Assembly: GCA_016284635.1 (NCBI GenBank)
Contig: JAEEPF010000003.1
Location: 1-52,084 of the forward strand
Direction of reading: 5' to 3'
DNA: 52,084 nt
Source: Prevotella sp.
GTDB lineage: Bacteria > Bacteroidota > Bacteroidia > Bacteroidales > Bacteroidaceae
The first letter of the stretch is position 1. Every line of letters starts with the position of its first letter. Of the stretch, positions 19,247-28,329 are shown in pieces. The notes under the pieces are model-generated. The model saw only the letters and a list, made by a program, of their open reading frames with translations. It did not search any database and was not told where the DNA came from. Position numbers and translations under genes: made by a program.

Positions 19247-21346
19247 ATGAAGAGATATCTACTTTCATTACTCTTGGGTGTGCCACTCTTGTCGTCGGCA
19301 CAAAACCCCGTCATCCGCGACCAGTTCTCGGCTGACCCTACCGCGCGCGTATTTAATAATAAGGTGTACCTCTATCCCTCGCACGACATCATGCCTCCCG
19401 CAGGACAGCGGCAGGACTGGTTCTGCATGGAGGACTACCACGTGTTCTCATCCGAGAATCTCACCGACTGGACAGACCACGGTGTGATCGTCACCCAGAA
19501 CAAAGTGCCCTGGGTGCGTCCTGACTCTTATTCGATGTGGGCACCCGACTGCGTTGAGCGCAATGGCAAGTACTATTTCTACTTCCCCTCTGCTCCCAAG
19601 GATGGCCGTGGCTTTGGTATCGGTGTTGCCATCGCAGACAGTCCTGAGGGACCGTTCGTTCCTGAACCGGAGAACATCAAGGGCATCAGTGGCATCGACC
19701 CCTGCGTGCTTCAGGCATCCGACGGCAACGCCTACATCTTCTGGGGCAACGGCCGCTGTGCAAAGCTCAAGCCCAATATGAAGGAACTCGCTGACGATAC
19801 TCCCAAAGAAAAGGTGAAGTTTGGCGAACGTGAGTTTGAGGTGTATGGTGTGAACTGCCTCAAAGACCTGCCTAATCGTCAGGCAGAAGGTCCTTTCGCC
19901 TTTGAGTACAACGGCAATTATTACCTGACCTATCCGTATGTAAGAGAGAATACCGAGGTTCTTGGCTATGCCATGAGTAAGAACCCCATGGGACCTTATG
20001 AATACAAGGGCTTGATTATGGCTGAACAGCCAAATGGTTGCTGGACTAACCACCACAGCATCGTCAATTACAAAGGCCAGTGGTATCTGTTCTATCACCA
20101 CAACTATCTCTCACCGCGTGACGACAAGCGTCGTTCGGTCTGCATCGAGGAATTGTATTTCAATCCCGACGGTACCATCCAGGAGGTGACACAGACGATG
20201 CGTGGCGTAGGTATCAACAAGGCTACGGAGAAGATCGAGGTCGACCGTTACAGTGGTGCCAGCAGTGATGTGATGACAGAACTCATCGATACTGTCAATA
20301 CCTTCCGTGGTTACGAGGCCATTCTTCCCAACAAGGGAAGTTGGATCCGTTACAACGACATCGACTTCAGCTGTCTGAACGATGCTTATATTCTCATCAG
20401 CGCCAGGGCCTCAGAGAATACCTCTTTCTATGTCCGCGAGAAAACTGCCGACGGAAAGATCCTGGCAAAGATTGATATGACCGTGAAGCCCGAGACGCCC
20501 GCAGGTGCTCCCGCTATGTTCCGTCGTGACTTCAGTAACCAGTGGCTCACGATGACTTCGCCTTTGGCATTCGTTCCGAAGGGTGTCAGCGACTTGGTGA
20601 TTACCAGTGAGGGAGAGGCTGGCGTCAGCATAGATTGGGTGCAGTTCAAGAACCGTCCCAAGTACTTCTCACCTGTGACCACCGCCTCTGCGCAGCCTGA
20701 CGATGACGGTTTCATCCGTCGCTGGCTCATCCTTGAGCCCCTCGACAAGCCCAATAGCGGCAACACCGTTTTCACCGACAGCTATCTGCGTGAGAATTTT
20801 GCTACCGAGTACTTCAAGGGTCAGCAGACGATTGTTCCGAAGGATGGCCAGAAGGTGAAGGCTGTCTATCAAAAGGTGGAGGTGGCTCCTGGCTTCGGAC
20901 GCAGTTTCGGACAACAGGCCCCAGCAGAACCTAAGGTCACAACCGTGAAGCAGACGCTCACCTGGCACGCCCTCGATAGCGAGAATTACAACGTGAAGCT
21001 CTTCCGCTTCGCTGAGAAGTGGGGTCAGCAGGTCTATGGTGTCCTCTTCTGGACTGTCACGATTATCGACTGTGAGGAGGATATCGAGAACGTACGTCTC
21101 GCCGTCGGCTCCAACTCTGCTTCTATGTGGTGGCTCAATGGCGAGGAGGCGCTCCTGCTCTCCGGTGACCGTCGTATGGTGGAGGACGATGCCATGTCGT
21201 CGCGCCTCACCCTCAAGAAGGGTCGTAACATCCTCCGTGGTGCCATCATCAATGGCCCTGGCATGAGCGACTTCTGTGTCCGCTTCCTCGATGAGAAAGG
21301 AAATCCCGTTAAGAACTTCAAGGTAACAACCTCAGGAAACAAATAG
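19247..21346 (+). CDS. GH43-family enzyme with CBM6-like and extra C-terminal domain
   Basis: 699 aa; RDQFSADPTARVFNNKVYLYPSHD, MWAPDCVERNGKYYFYFPSAP, GISGIDPCVLQASDGNAYIFWG, NRQAEGPFAFEYNGNYYLTY. Confidence 0.92.
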   Translation: MKRYLLSLLLGVPLLSSAQNPVIRDQFSADPTARVFNNKVYLYPSHDIMPPAGQRQDWFCMEDYHVFSSENLTDWTDHGVIVTQNKVPWVRPDSYSMWAPDCVERNGKYYFYFPSAPKDGRGFGIGVAIADSPEGPFVPEPENIKGISGIDPCVLQASDGNAYIFWGNGRCAKLKPNMKELADDTPKEKVKFGEREFEVYGVNCLKDLPNRQAEGPFAFEYNGNYYLTYPYVRENTEVLGYAMSKNPMGPYEYKGLIMAEQPNGCWTNHHSIVNYKGQWYLFYHHNYLSPRDDKRRSVCIEELYFNPDGTIQEVTQTMRGVGINKATEKIEVDRYSGASSDVMTELIDTVNTFRGYEAILPNKGSWIRYNDIDFSCLNDAYILISARASENTSFYVREKTADGKILAKIDMTVKPETPAGAPAMFRRDFSNQWLTMTSPLAFVPKGVSDLVITSEGEAGVSIDWVQFKNRPKYFSPVTTASAQPDDDGFIRRWLILEPLDKPNSGNTVFTDSYLRENFATEYFKGQQTIVPKDGQKVKAVYQKVEVAPGFGRSFGQQAPAEPKVTTVKQTLTWHALDSENYNVKLFRFAEKWGQQVYGVLFWTVTIIDCEEDIENVRLAVGSNSASMWWLNGEEALLLSGDRRMVEDDAMSSRLTLKKGRNILRGAIINGPGMSDFCVRFLDEKGNPVKNFKVTTSGNK

Positions 21347-21360
21347 TAATTTAGAATGAG

Positions 21361-21431
21361 AAAAGAAACGAATTGCCATAATTAATCATAATTTGCCATA
21401 ATAATTACGGGAAATTACGCATTATTACGGG
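21361..21431. repeat. CATAATT-rich intergenic repeat (gaaacgaattgccataattaatcataattt...)
   Basis: Reverse-complement relatives at 45131-45205 and 45683-45765. Confidence 0.7.
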
Positions 21432-21462
21432 AATTAGTTTCCATTAAAAATAGAAGAAGAAT

Positions 21463-22917
21463 ATGAAAAGATATTTGTTAAGTGCAACATTAGCTGTTTC
21501 AGCTCATTTGTTTTGCGTAGCGCAGATTGGCGCACCTTATATCCACGACCCCTCGACACTGGCTGAGTGCGACGGTAAGTATTATACTTTCGGCACTGGC
21601 GGTGGAGGCCTGATCTCTGAAGACGGCTGGAGCTGGAACTCTGGCGCAGATCGTCCTGGTGGCGGTGCTGCCCCCGATGTATTGAAGATCGGTGACCGTT
21701 ACCTCTGCATCTACGGTGCCACCGGCGGTGGCCTCGGCGGTGGTCATGCAGGTCGTATCCTCACGATGTGGAACAAGACCCTCGACCCGAAGTCGCCCGA
21801 CTTCAAGTGGTCTGAAGCTACAGAGGTGTGTTTCTCTGATGGTATGGAGGATCAGGATGCCATCGACCCAGGTTTGCTGTTGGATCCCACCACAGGTCGT
21901 CTTTGGGTGAGCTATGGCACCTACTTCGGCACCATCCGTCTCATCGAGCTCGACCCCAAGACGGGCTTCCGCAAGGCTGGCAACAAGGAGAAGGACATTG
22001 CCATCGATTGTGAGGCCTCCGACCTCATGTATCGCGACGGCTGGTACTATCTGCTCGGCACTCATGGTACCTGTTGCGATGGTGTCAACTCCACCTATAA
22101 TATCGTAGTTGGCCGTTCCAAGAGTGTTGAAGGTCCATATATCGACAACGTAGGCCGTGATATGTTCCATGGTGGTGGTAAGATGGTTATCGCTGCCGAG
22201 AAGCGTGCCTGTGGTGCAGGACACTTCGGACGTTTCATCGTCGATGAGGGTGTCGAGGTGATGTCATTCCACTGGGAGGCAGACTTCGAACTCAGTGGCC
22301 GTTCCACGCTCGCCATCCGTCCTCTGGTATGGAAGAACGGCTGGCCTGTGGCTGGCGACAACTTCAAGGGCGGCAACTTCGCCATCTTGTCTGAGCGCCG
22401 TGGCTATGCCCTCGAACTCACCGTTGACTTTGCCCGCATGCAGCAACAGCGTCAGGGTTGGTTCAACCGCAATCAGATGCAAGAGCCTGCCAAACCCATC
22501 GCCAACCAGACATTGGATGAAGTTAAGGGTAGTTGGCCCGAGGGTGACATTCCTGCCCGTATCGGCGACTATATGTACCGTCCCCACCAGCGCTGGACCA
22601 TTACACCTGTTGATGAGGCTGGTGGCTACCTGAGCAATCCCTATTTCAAGATCACCATAGAAGGTACAGACCGTGCACTCGCCGCTACTGCAGCATGCGA
22701 GGTGACCACCGTTCCTGCCTACACCGGTGCTGACGAACAACTCTGGCGCATCGAGCAACTCACCGACGGTACCTACCGCATCATGCCGAAGGCTATCCCC
22801 GGCATCGAGGGCATAAACACCAAGTACTGCCTCTACTCTGCCGGCGACTCTACCCCGACGCTCGCTGTCTATGACTTTAATAGTGACAACTCCAAGTGGA
22901 ATTTTAGTAACCGTTAA
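21463..22917 (+). CDS. GH43-family enzyme with ricin-like/CBM C-terminal region
   Basis: 484 aa; YIHDPSTLAECDGKYYTFGTGG, GAAPDVLKIGDRYLCIYGA, DQDAIDPGLLLDPTTGRLWVSYGTYFG, CEASDLMYRDGWYYLLGTHG. Confidence 0.88.
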   Translation: MKRYLLSATLAVSAHLFCVAQIGAPYIHDPSTLAECDGKYYTFGTGGGGLISEDGWSWNSGADRPGGGAAPDVLKIGDRYLCIYGATGGGLGGGHAGRILTMWNKTLDPKSPDFKWSEATEVCFSDGMEDQDAIDPGLLLDPTTGRLWVSYGTYFGTIRLIELDPKTGFRKAGNKEKDIAIDCEASDLMYRDGWYYLLGTHGTCCDGVNSTYNIVVGRSKSVEGPYIDNVGRDMFHGGGKMVIAAEKRACGAGHFGRFIVDEGVEVMSFHWEADFELSGRSTLAIRPLVWKNGWPVAGDNFKGGNFAILSERRGYALELTVDFARMQQQRQGWFNRNQMQEPAKPIANQTLDEVKGSWPEGDIPARIGDYMYRPHQRWTITPVDEAGGYLSNPYFKITIEGTDRALAATAACEVTTVPAYTGADEQLWRIEQLTDGTYRIMPKAIPGIEGINTKYCLYSAGDSTPTLAVYDFNSDNSKWNFSNR

Positions 22918-23091
22918 ATAATAAAGGTTTAAAGGCAAAAGTTTTTAAAATATAACAATTGTTTTATCATTTGTAACATTTGGCCGCTACAGATAGCAGG
23001 CATAAACAATATGATACATATTATAAAACTTGTTTAATTAATATTAATTAATTTTGCACCTCGATAATAGTGTTGAATCAAAATCAGCAAG

Positions 23092-26000
23092 ATGAAACAG
23101 TTTAGTATTTTGTTGTTGACGATGTTGTTCTGTACGACGATGTGGGCCCAGAAGGTCGATATCAAGGGAACCGTTGTCGATACAAACGGCGAGGCGCTGA
23201 TAGGTGCCTCAGTCGTCGTCAAGGGAAACACATCGGTCGGTACGATTACCGATTTCGATGGAAACTTCTCTTTGAGTGTTCCTTCTGAGAGCACGGTCAT
23301 CGTTGTCTCTTACGTAGGAATGGATAGCCGCGAACTGAAAGTCGGTAAGCAGCGTAATTTTAACATTTCGCTATCTGACAATACTCAGCTCACGGAAGTG
23401 GTAGTCGTTGGTTTCGGCCAGCAGAAGAAAGCCTCAGTGGTAGGTGCCATTACCCAGACAACTGGTGAAGTTCTTGAACGTTCAGCAGGTATCGGTAGTG
23501 TCAGTGCAGCACTGACGGGTAACGTGCCTGGTGTTGCCACCATCGCTTCTACTGGTCAGCCGGGTGAAGAGGATCCGCGAATTTATATTCGTGGTGCAGC
23601 AGCCTGGAACACGGATGCTCAGCCGCTGATCCTTGTGGATGGTGTCGAGCGTGAGATCAAGTCCGTGGATGTGACATCAGTCGCTACTGTCTCTGTACTG
23701 AAGGATGCTTCCGCTACAGCCGTCTATGGTGTGAAAGGTGCTAACGGCGTTATCCTGATTACCACCAAGCGTGGTGTGGAAGGCAAGGCGAAGATCGATG
23801 TCGGTTTCAACGCCACGTTGAAGGCTGTGTCAAAACTCCCGCGTAAGTATGATTCCTACGATGGCTATATGTACCGCAACCAGGCCATTGAGCATGAGCT
23901 TGCCATCGGTGGTGATGCTTCTTGGGCATACTACCGTCCACAGACATTCATCGAGAACTTCCGCAATCAGGACTATAGAGTCAAGCCTAACTATAGCGCC
24001 GACGGTACCTACCTCGGCGAATACAGCCAGGCAGAGCGCTATGCCAACATTGACTGGCAGGATGAGATGTTCGAATCAACCGCTTTCTCATATAATACAA
24101 ACCTCAATATCTCTGGTGGTACACAGTTCGTGAAGTATTTCGTGGCCTTCGACTTCCAGAACGAAGGTGATATGACGAAGATTTGGGATAACCATCAGGG
24201 GTATACCGGTGGTTATGCCTACAACCGTTTGAATGTTCGTTCAAACCTGGACTTCCAGATTACGAAGACCACTCAGTTCAAGGTGAACCTGGCAGGTTCG
24301 AATGCCCAGCAGAAGACCCCGCGTTATTATTATGGTAATAATGGCGAGTTCTTCCAGCAGCAGAAGTGGGCCGGTGCCTATGGTATGGCGCCCAACCTCT
24401 TCCCCGTTCAGTTCTCTGACGGATCTTGGGGTTACTACCCGTTGGTTTCCAACATTGAGAACTCTCCTGCAAGTGTGGCAACGTCAGGTTATGAGTTGAA
24501 AACCATCACCCGTGTGTTCACTGACTTTGCCCTTGAGCAGAAACTTGATTTCATCACGAAGGGCCTTGTCGCACGTGGTACCATCTCTTGGGACAACCAG
24601 TTCAATGAGAGTGACCGTGGTATCTCCGACTTGCACACCACCAAGAAAGCGTATATGCTTCCTGAGGTAGGTCAGATGCTTTGGGAGAATGAAATCAATG
24701 CTACAACAGGTTTCGATTTCTATGAGAGCCGTGACTGGTCAACAGTTGCAGGTACTGTGAATCAAACATACCGTGCAACGGAAATGTCGCTCCAACTCTT
24801 CTGGGGTCGTCAGTTCGGTGACCATAACGTGACGCTCATGGGTAACTGGAAACGCCGTATCCAGGCAGGTAATGCAGACCTCGAGGATCGTCGTGAGGAC
24901 TGGGTGTTCCGTTCCACATACGACTATAAGAGCAGGTATTTCGCCGAGGTCAACGGTGCTTACAACGGTTCACAGAAATTCTCTCCAGACAACCGCTTCG
25001 TATTCTTCGCTTCAGGAGCCTTAGGATGGATGATCTCGGAAGAGAAATTCATGAAGAAACTGAAGGATAAGAAGATTATAGATATGTTCAAGATCCGTGG
25101 TTCTATCGGTGAGATCGGTGATGACGCCGGTGGTGCACGCTGGGCTTACCTGACCACTTGGGAAGTCACGAACAGTGGTAATGGTTTCAACATGGGTCTT
25201 GACGGTTCTGCAAGCCCGTTCATCGGATATAAGGAAGCGGTGATTGCCAACCCTGACCTCCGTTGGGCAACGGTGGTGAAAAAGAACATCGGTTTCGACT
25301 ATGCGATCCTTGGTGGTATGTTTGCAGGTAGTTTCGACTATTTCCGCGACGACCGTAAAGATATCTTCATCTCGGGAAGCAACCGTTCAGTGCCTTCTTA
25401 CTATGGTGCAGCCACGAACCCTGACATCAACAAGGGTAAGATGAAGAACCACGGTTTCGAGTTTGAAGTCCGTTTCAACAAGGTATTGAACAATGGCATG
25501 CGCTTCTGGGCAAACGCCAACTACACGTACGCGCATAATGAAATTATAGAAAAGGATGACCCCGCTCTGATTCCTGCTTACCGTAAGGCACAGGGCTATT
25601 CTCAGGGCCAGTACATTTCGTTTATTGACAACGGTTTCATTGGTACCTATGATGAACTCTATAGTACGCCTGCACGAGAGAAGGACGATAGCCAGGTACT
25701 CATCGGTGACCATTATATTGTAGACTTCAATGGTGACGGTGTTGTTGATGAAACAAATGACCAGGCTCCTTACGGTTATACCGGTACTCCGGAACACACC
25801 TACAACGCCACGATCGGCTGGGAGTGGAAAGGCTGGAGCTGCTTTGCCCAGTTATATGGAGCAACAGGCGTTACTCGTGACGTAGGCCTCCATTCTTTCA
25901 ATAATAAGCTTCTGACTGTATATGACAATGGTGTTTGGTGGAATCCGGTAGACAGAGGCGGTGAAGTCGTTGTACCACGATTCACCACACAGGTTTCCTA

Positions 26001-26253
26001 CAACGACGGTACACAGTATCTTTATGACGGCTCCTATTTCCGTCTGAAGAACGTGGAGATTGCTTATACATGGACGAAGGGCTGGATCAAGAAGCTTGGT
26101 TTCACAAGTTTGAAGCTTTACGTGAATGGTAACAACCTCTTCCTGATCACAAAGATGCCTGACGACCGTGAGAGTAACTACGGATTCAGTGGTGGCGGTG
26201 GTGCCTACCCGACTGTCAGACGTTATAACTTCGGAATTAAGCTTAACATTTAA
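23092..26253 (+). CDS. susC: SusC/RagA-family TonB-dependent receptor
   Basis: 1053 aa; carboxypeptidase-regulatory-like N-terminus, plug (AVYGVKGANGVILITTKRG), C-terminal beta signal RRYNFGIKLNI. Confidence 0.96.
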   Translation: MKQFSILLLTMLFCTTMWAQKVDIKGTVVDTNGEALIGASVVVKGNTSVGTITDFDGNFSLSVPSESTVIVVSYVGMDSRELKVGKQRNFNISLSDNTQLTEVVVVGFGQQKKASVVGAITQTTGEVLERSAGIGSVSAALTGNVPGVATIASTGQPGEEDPRIYIRGAAAWNTDAQPLILVDGVEREIKSVDVTSVATVSVLKDASATAVYGVKGANGVILITTKRGVEGKAKIDVGFNATLKAVSKLPRKYDSYDGYMYRNQAIEHELAIGGDASWAYYRPQTFIENFRNQDYRVKPNYSADGTYLGEYSQAERYANIDWQDEMFESTAFSYNTNLNISGGTQFVKYFVAFDFQNEGDMTKIWDNHQGYTGGYAYNRLNVRSNLDFQITKTTQFKVNLAGSNAQQKTPRYYYGNNGEFFQQQKWAGAYGMAPNLFPVQFSDGSWGYYPLVSNIENSPASVATSGYELKTITRVFTDFALEQKLDFITKGLVARGTISWDNQFNESDRGISDLHTTKKAYMLPEVGQMLWENEINATTGFDFYESRDWSTVAGTVNQTYRATEMSLQLFWGRQFGDHNVTLMGNWKRRIQAGNADLEDRREDWVFRSTYDYKSRYFAEVNGAYNGSQKFSPDNRFVFFASGALGWMISEEKFMKKLKDKKIIDMFKIRGSIGEIGDDAGGARWAYLTTWEVTNSGNGFNMGLDGSASPFIGYKEAVIANPDLRWATVVKKNIGFDYAILGGMFAGSFDYFRDDRKDIFISGSNRSVPSYYGAATNPDINKGKMKNHGFEFEVRFNKVLNNGMRFWANANYTYAHNEIIEKDDPALIPAYRKAQGYSQGQYISFIDNGFIGTYDELYSTPAREKDDSQVLIGDHYIVDFNGDGVVDETNDQAPYGYTGTPEHTYNATIGWEWKGWSCFAQLYGATGVTRDVGLHSFNNKLLTVYDNGVWWNPVDRGGEVVVPRFTTQVSYNDGTQYLYDGSYFRLKNVEIAYTWTKGWIKKLGFTSLKLYVNGNNLFLITKMPDDRESNYGFSGGGGAYPTVRRYNFGIKLNI

Positions 26254-26267
26254 CGGCGTATACGATT

Positions 26268-28286
26268 ATGAAATATTATAATGACATAAAATCCCTCTTG
26301 TGTGGTTCGCTGCTCCTTGTGGCAGGCGCTTCCATCACTTCCTGCACCGACTGGCTCGACAAGGATCCGGAGTCTATCGTGGCAGAGGATGAGGCCTTCA
26401 AGAACTTCCGCAACTTCCAGGGATATATTGAGGAAATCTATAACCTGATTCCTGATAAGGAGAAGGTTAACTATTGTACCGCATGGAATTTCGGTGATGA
26501 CGCTGTTCACAATCCCGAGGGCTATGCACACATGGATCACCAGGTAGACCTTGGTAACTATCGTAACTGGGTTAGCAACACACAGTGCTGGTTAAAAGGT
26601 GGCACCTATAATGGCAGACGTCAGTCACTCTGGGATAACTCATGGTACTGCATTCGTAAGTGTAACATGGGTATTGAGAACATTAAGTCTCTCGTAGGAA
26701 CTGACGAAGAGCGTGACCTGTTGCTCGGACAGATGTATTTCTTCCGTGCATGGTGGCATTTCGAAGTGATGTGCTATTTCGGCGGCATGCCATACATCGA
26801 CGAGGCTTTTGGTTCAGAAATCCCTGAACTGCCCCGCCTTTCTTTCCAGGAATGTGCAGACCGCTGCGCAGAGGATTTTGAAAGGGCATACGACCTTCTT
26901 CCTTACGACTGGGACGAGACACTGGCTGGTATGCAGACTGCAGGAAAGAACGACCTGCGTGTCAACAAGTTCATGGCACTCTGCTATCTGGGTAAGTGCT
27001 ATCTCTGGGCTGGTTCTCCTCTCATGAAGGAGTTTGAGAAGACCAAGGACGGTGGCGTTGCTCAGCTCTTAGGTGCCAGCAGCAACGGCAAGACCTATGA
27101 TTATGATGTCGCATACTGTAAGAAGGCTGCTGAGACTCTTGGCAAGGCGCTTGATCTGGTAAAGAAAGGAACAGTGAAGTATAAGTTGGCAGAATTCAGG
27201 TATTCCAGCATCTATGATCACGAGCGTGACGAGAATGCAGAGTCCTGCTACTCAGACATCTTCTATACTGTGAAGCAGAGTTGGATGATGCCTGGTTCTA
27301 CGGAGGCCATCTTCCGTGGTGCTTATCCTGGTACGAACTCTGCCAACTGGAACTGCGCCAAGATCTTCGGTCCGAAGGTCGCAGGTCTCGTGGCTCACGA
27401 TAACATCATTCACCACCCGACAGCCAACCTCGTAGATCAGTACGGAATGGCCAATGGACAGCCTATCTATCTGGTTCAGAATGGTCAGTATGTGATTAAC
27501 GAGAAAGCCGGATGGGATCCTGAACATCCCTACAAGGATCGTGACCCGCGCTTATATCACGATATCGTGTTCGATGGTTTCCACTATGTACTCAGTACAG
27601 ATGCCTTGGATGGCGAACAGAAGAAACTTGAGTATTGTGATCTTTTCACCGGCGGTGCCATGCGTGCTGTTGACAATGCAAGTAGTACGGGTTATTTCAT
27701 CCAGAAGCTTGTTCCTCACCAGTGTAACGAAGGTGACAGATGGTACGACTGGGATTATGCCTTCCAGAGCTATCTGCCTTATATGCGCCTGGCTGACATC
27801 TATCTGATGTATGCAGAGGCAAGGGCTGCTATCGCAAATAGTGCCAGTGACCTGAAGGACAGACCTACCTATTGTCCGTCGTATTCTGCTGTTGAGGCCA
27901 TCAACGCACTCCGTGACCGTGTGAACTCTGACGACTATCCTATGGAGCATGTCGTAGCTAACTGTATGGACACCAGGGAGCATTTTCTTGATGAGGTGCG
28001 CCGTGAGCGTGCTGTGGAGCTTGCCTTCGAAGGTTTCCGCTGGTGTGACCTTCAGCGCTGGCTTCTTCTGACAGAGGCTCCTTACACGGTGAAATACTCT
28101 CATGAGTTTGAGCGCCTGGAAGATGCTGCCTGGTTTAAGGATCATGATCCAAAGGACGCAAAGGTTGGAAACTTCCACAAGGAGGAGTTGATCAGCCGTC
28201 GTCTGGAATCAAAGCACTATTGGTTCCCGCTTCCCGACAAGGACATCTATCTTTATGAAGGATTCCCCCAGAACCCGGGATGGTAA
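26268..28286 (+). CDS. susD: SusD/RagB-family starch-binding-like lipoprotein
   Basis: 672 aa; lipobox ASITSCTDWLDKDPES, C-terminal LRDRVNSDDYP...RRERAVELAFEGFRWCDLQRW. Confidence 0.95.
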   Translation: MKYYNDIKSLLCGSLLLVAGASITSCTDWLDKDPESIVAEDEAFKNFRNFQGYIEEIYNLIPDKEKVNYCTAWNFGDDAVHNPEGYAHMDHQVDLGNYRNWVSNTQCWLKGGTYNGRRQSLWDNSWYCIRKCNMGIENIKSLVGTDEERDLLLGQMYFFRAWWHFEVMCYFGGMPYIDEAFGSEIPELPRLSFQECADRCAEDFERAYDLLPYDWDETLAGMQTAGKNDLRVNKFMALCYLGKCYLWAGSPLMKEFEKTKDGGVAQLLGASSNGKTYDYDVAYCKKAAETLGKALDLVKKGTVKYKLAEFRYSSIYDHERDENAESCYSDIFYTVKQSWMMPGSTEAIFRGAYPGTNSANWNCAKIFGPKVAGLVAHDNIIHHPTANLVDQYGMANGQPIYLVQNGQYVINEKAGWDPEHPYKDRDPRLYHDIVFDGFHYVLSTDALDGEQKKLEYCDLFTGGAMRAVDNASSTGYFIQKLVPHQCNEGDRWYDWDYAFQSYLPYMRLADIYLMYAEARAAIANSASDLKDRPTYCPSYSAVEAINALRDRVNSDDYPMEHVVANCMDTREHFLDEVRRERAVELAFEGFRWCDLQRWLLLTEAPYTVKYSHEFERLEDAAWFKDHDPKDAKVGNFHKEELISRRLESKHYWFPLPDKDIYLYEGFPQNPGW

Positions 28287-28294
28287 GACAATGG

Positions 28295-28329
28295 CAATTG
28301 ATAATTGATAATTGAAAATTGACAATTTT
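28295..28329. repeat. AATTGATAATTGA leader repeat before second susC
   Basis: caattgataattgataattgaaaattgacaatttt followed by ATG 28330. Confidence 0.85.
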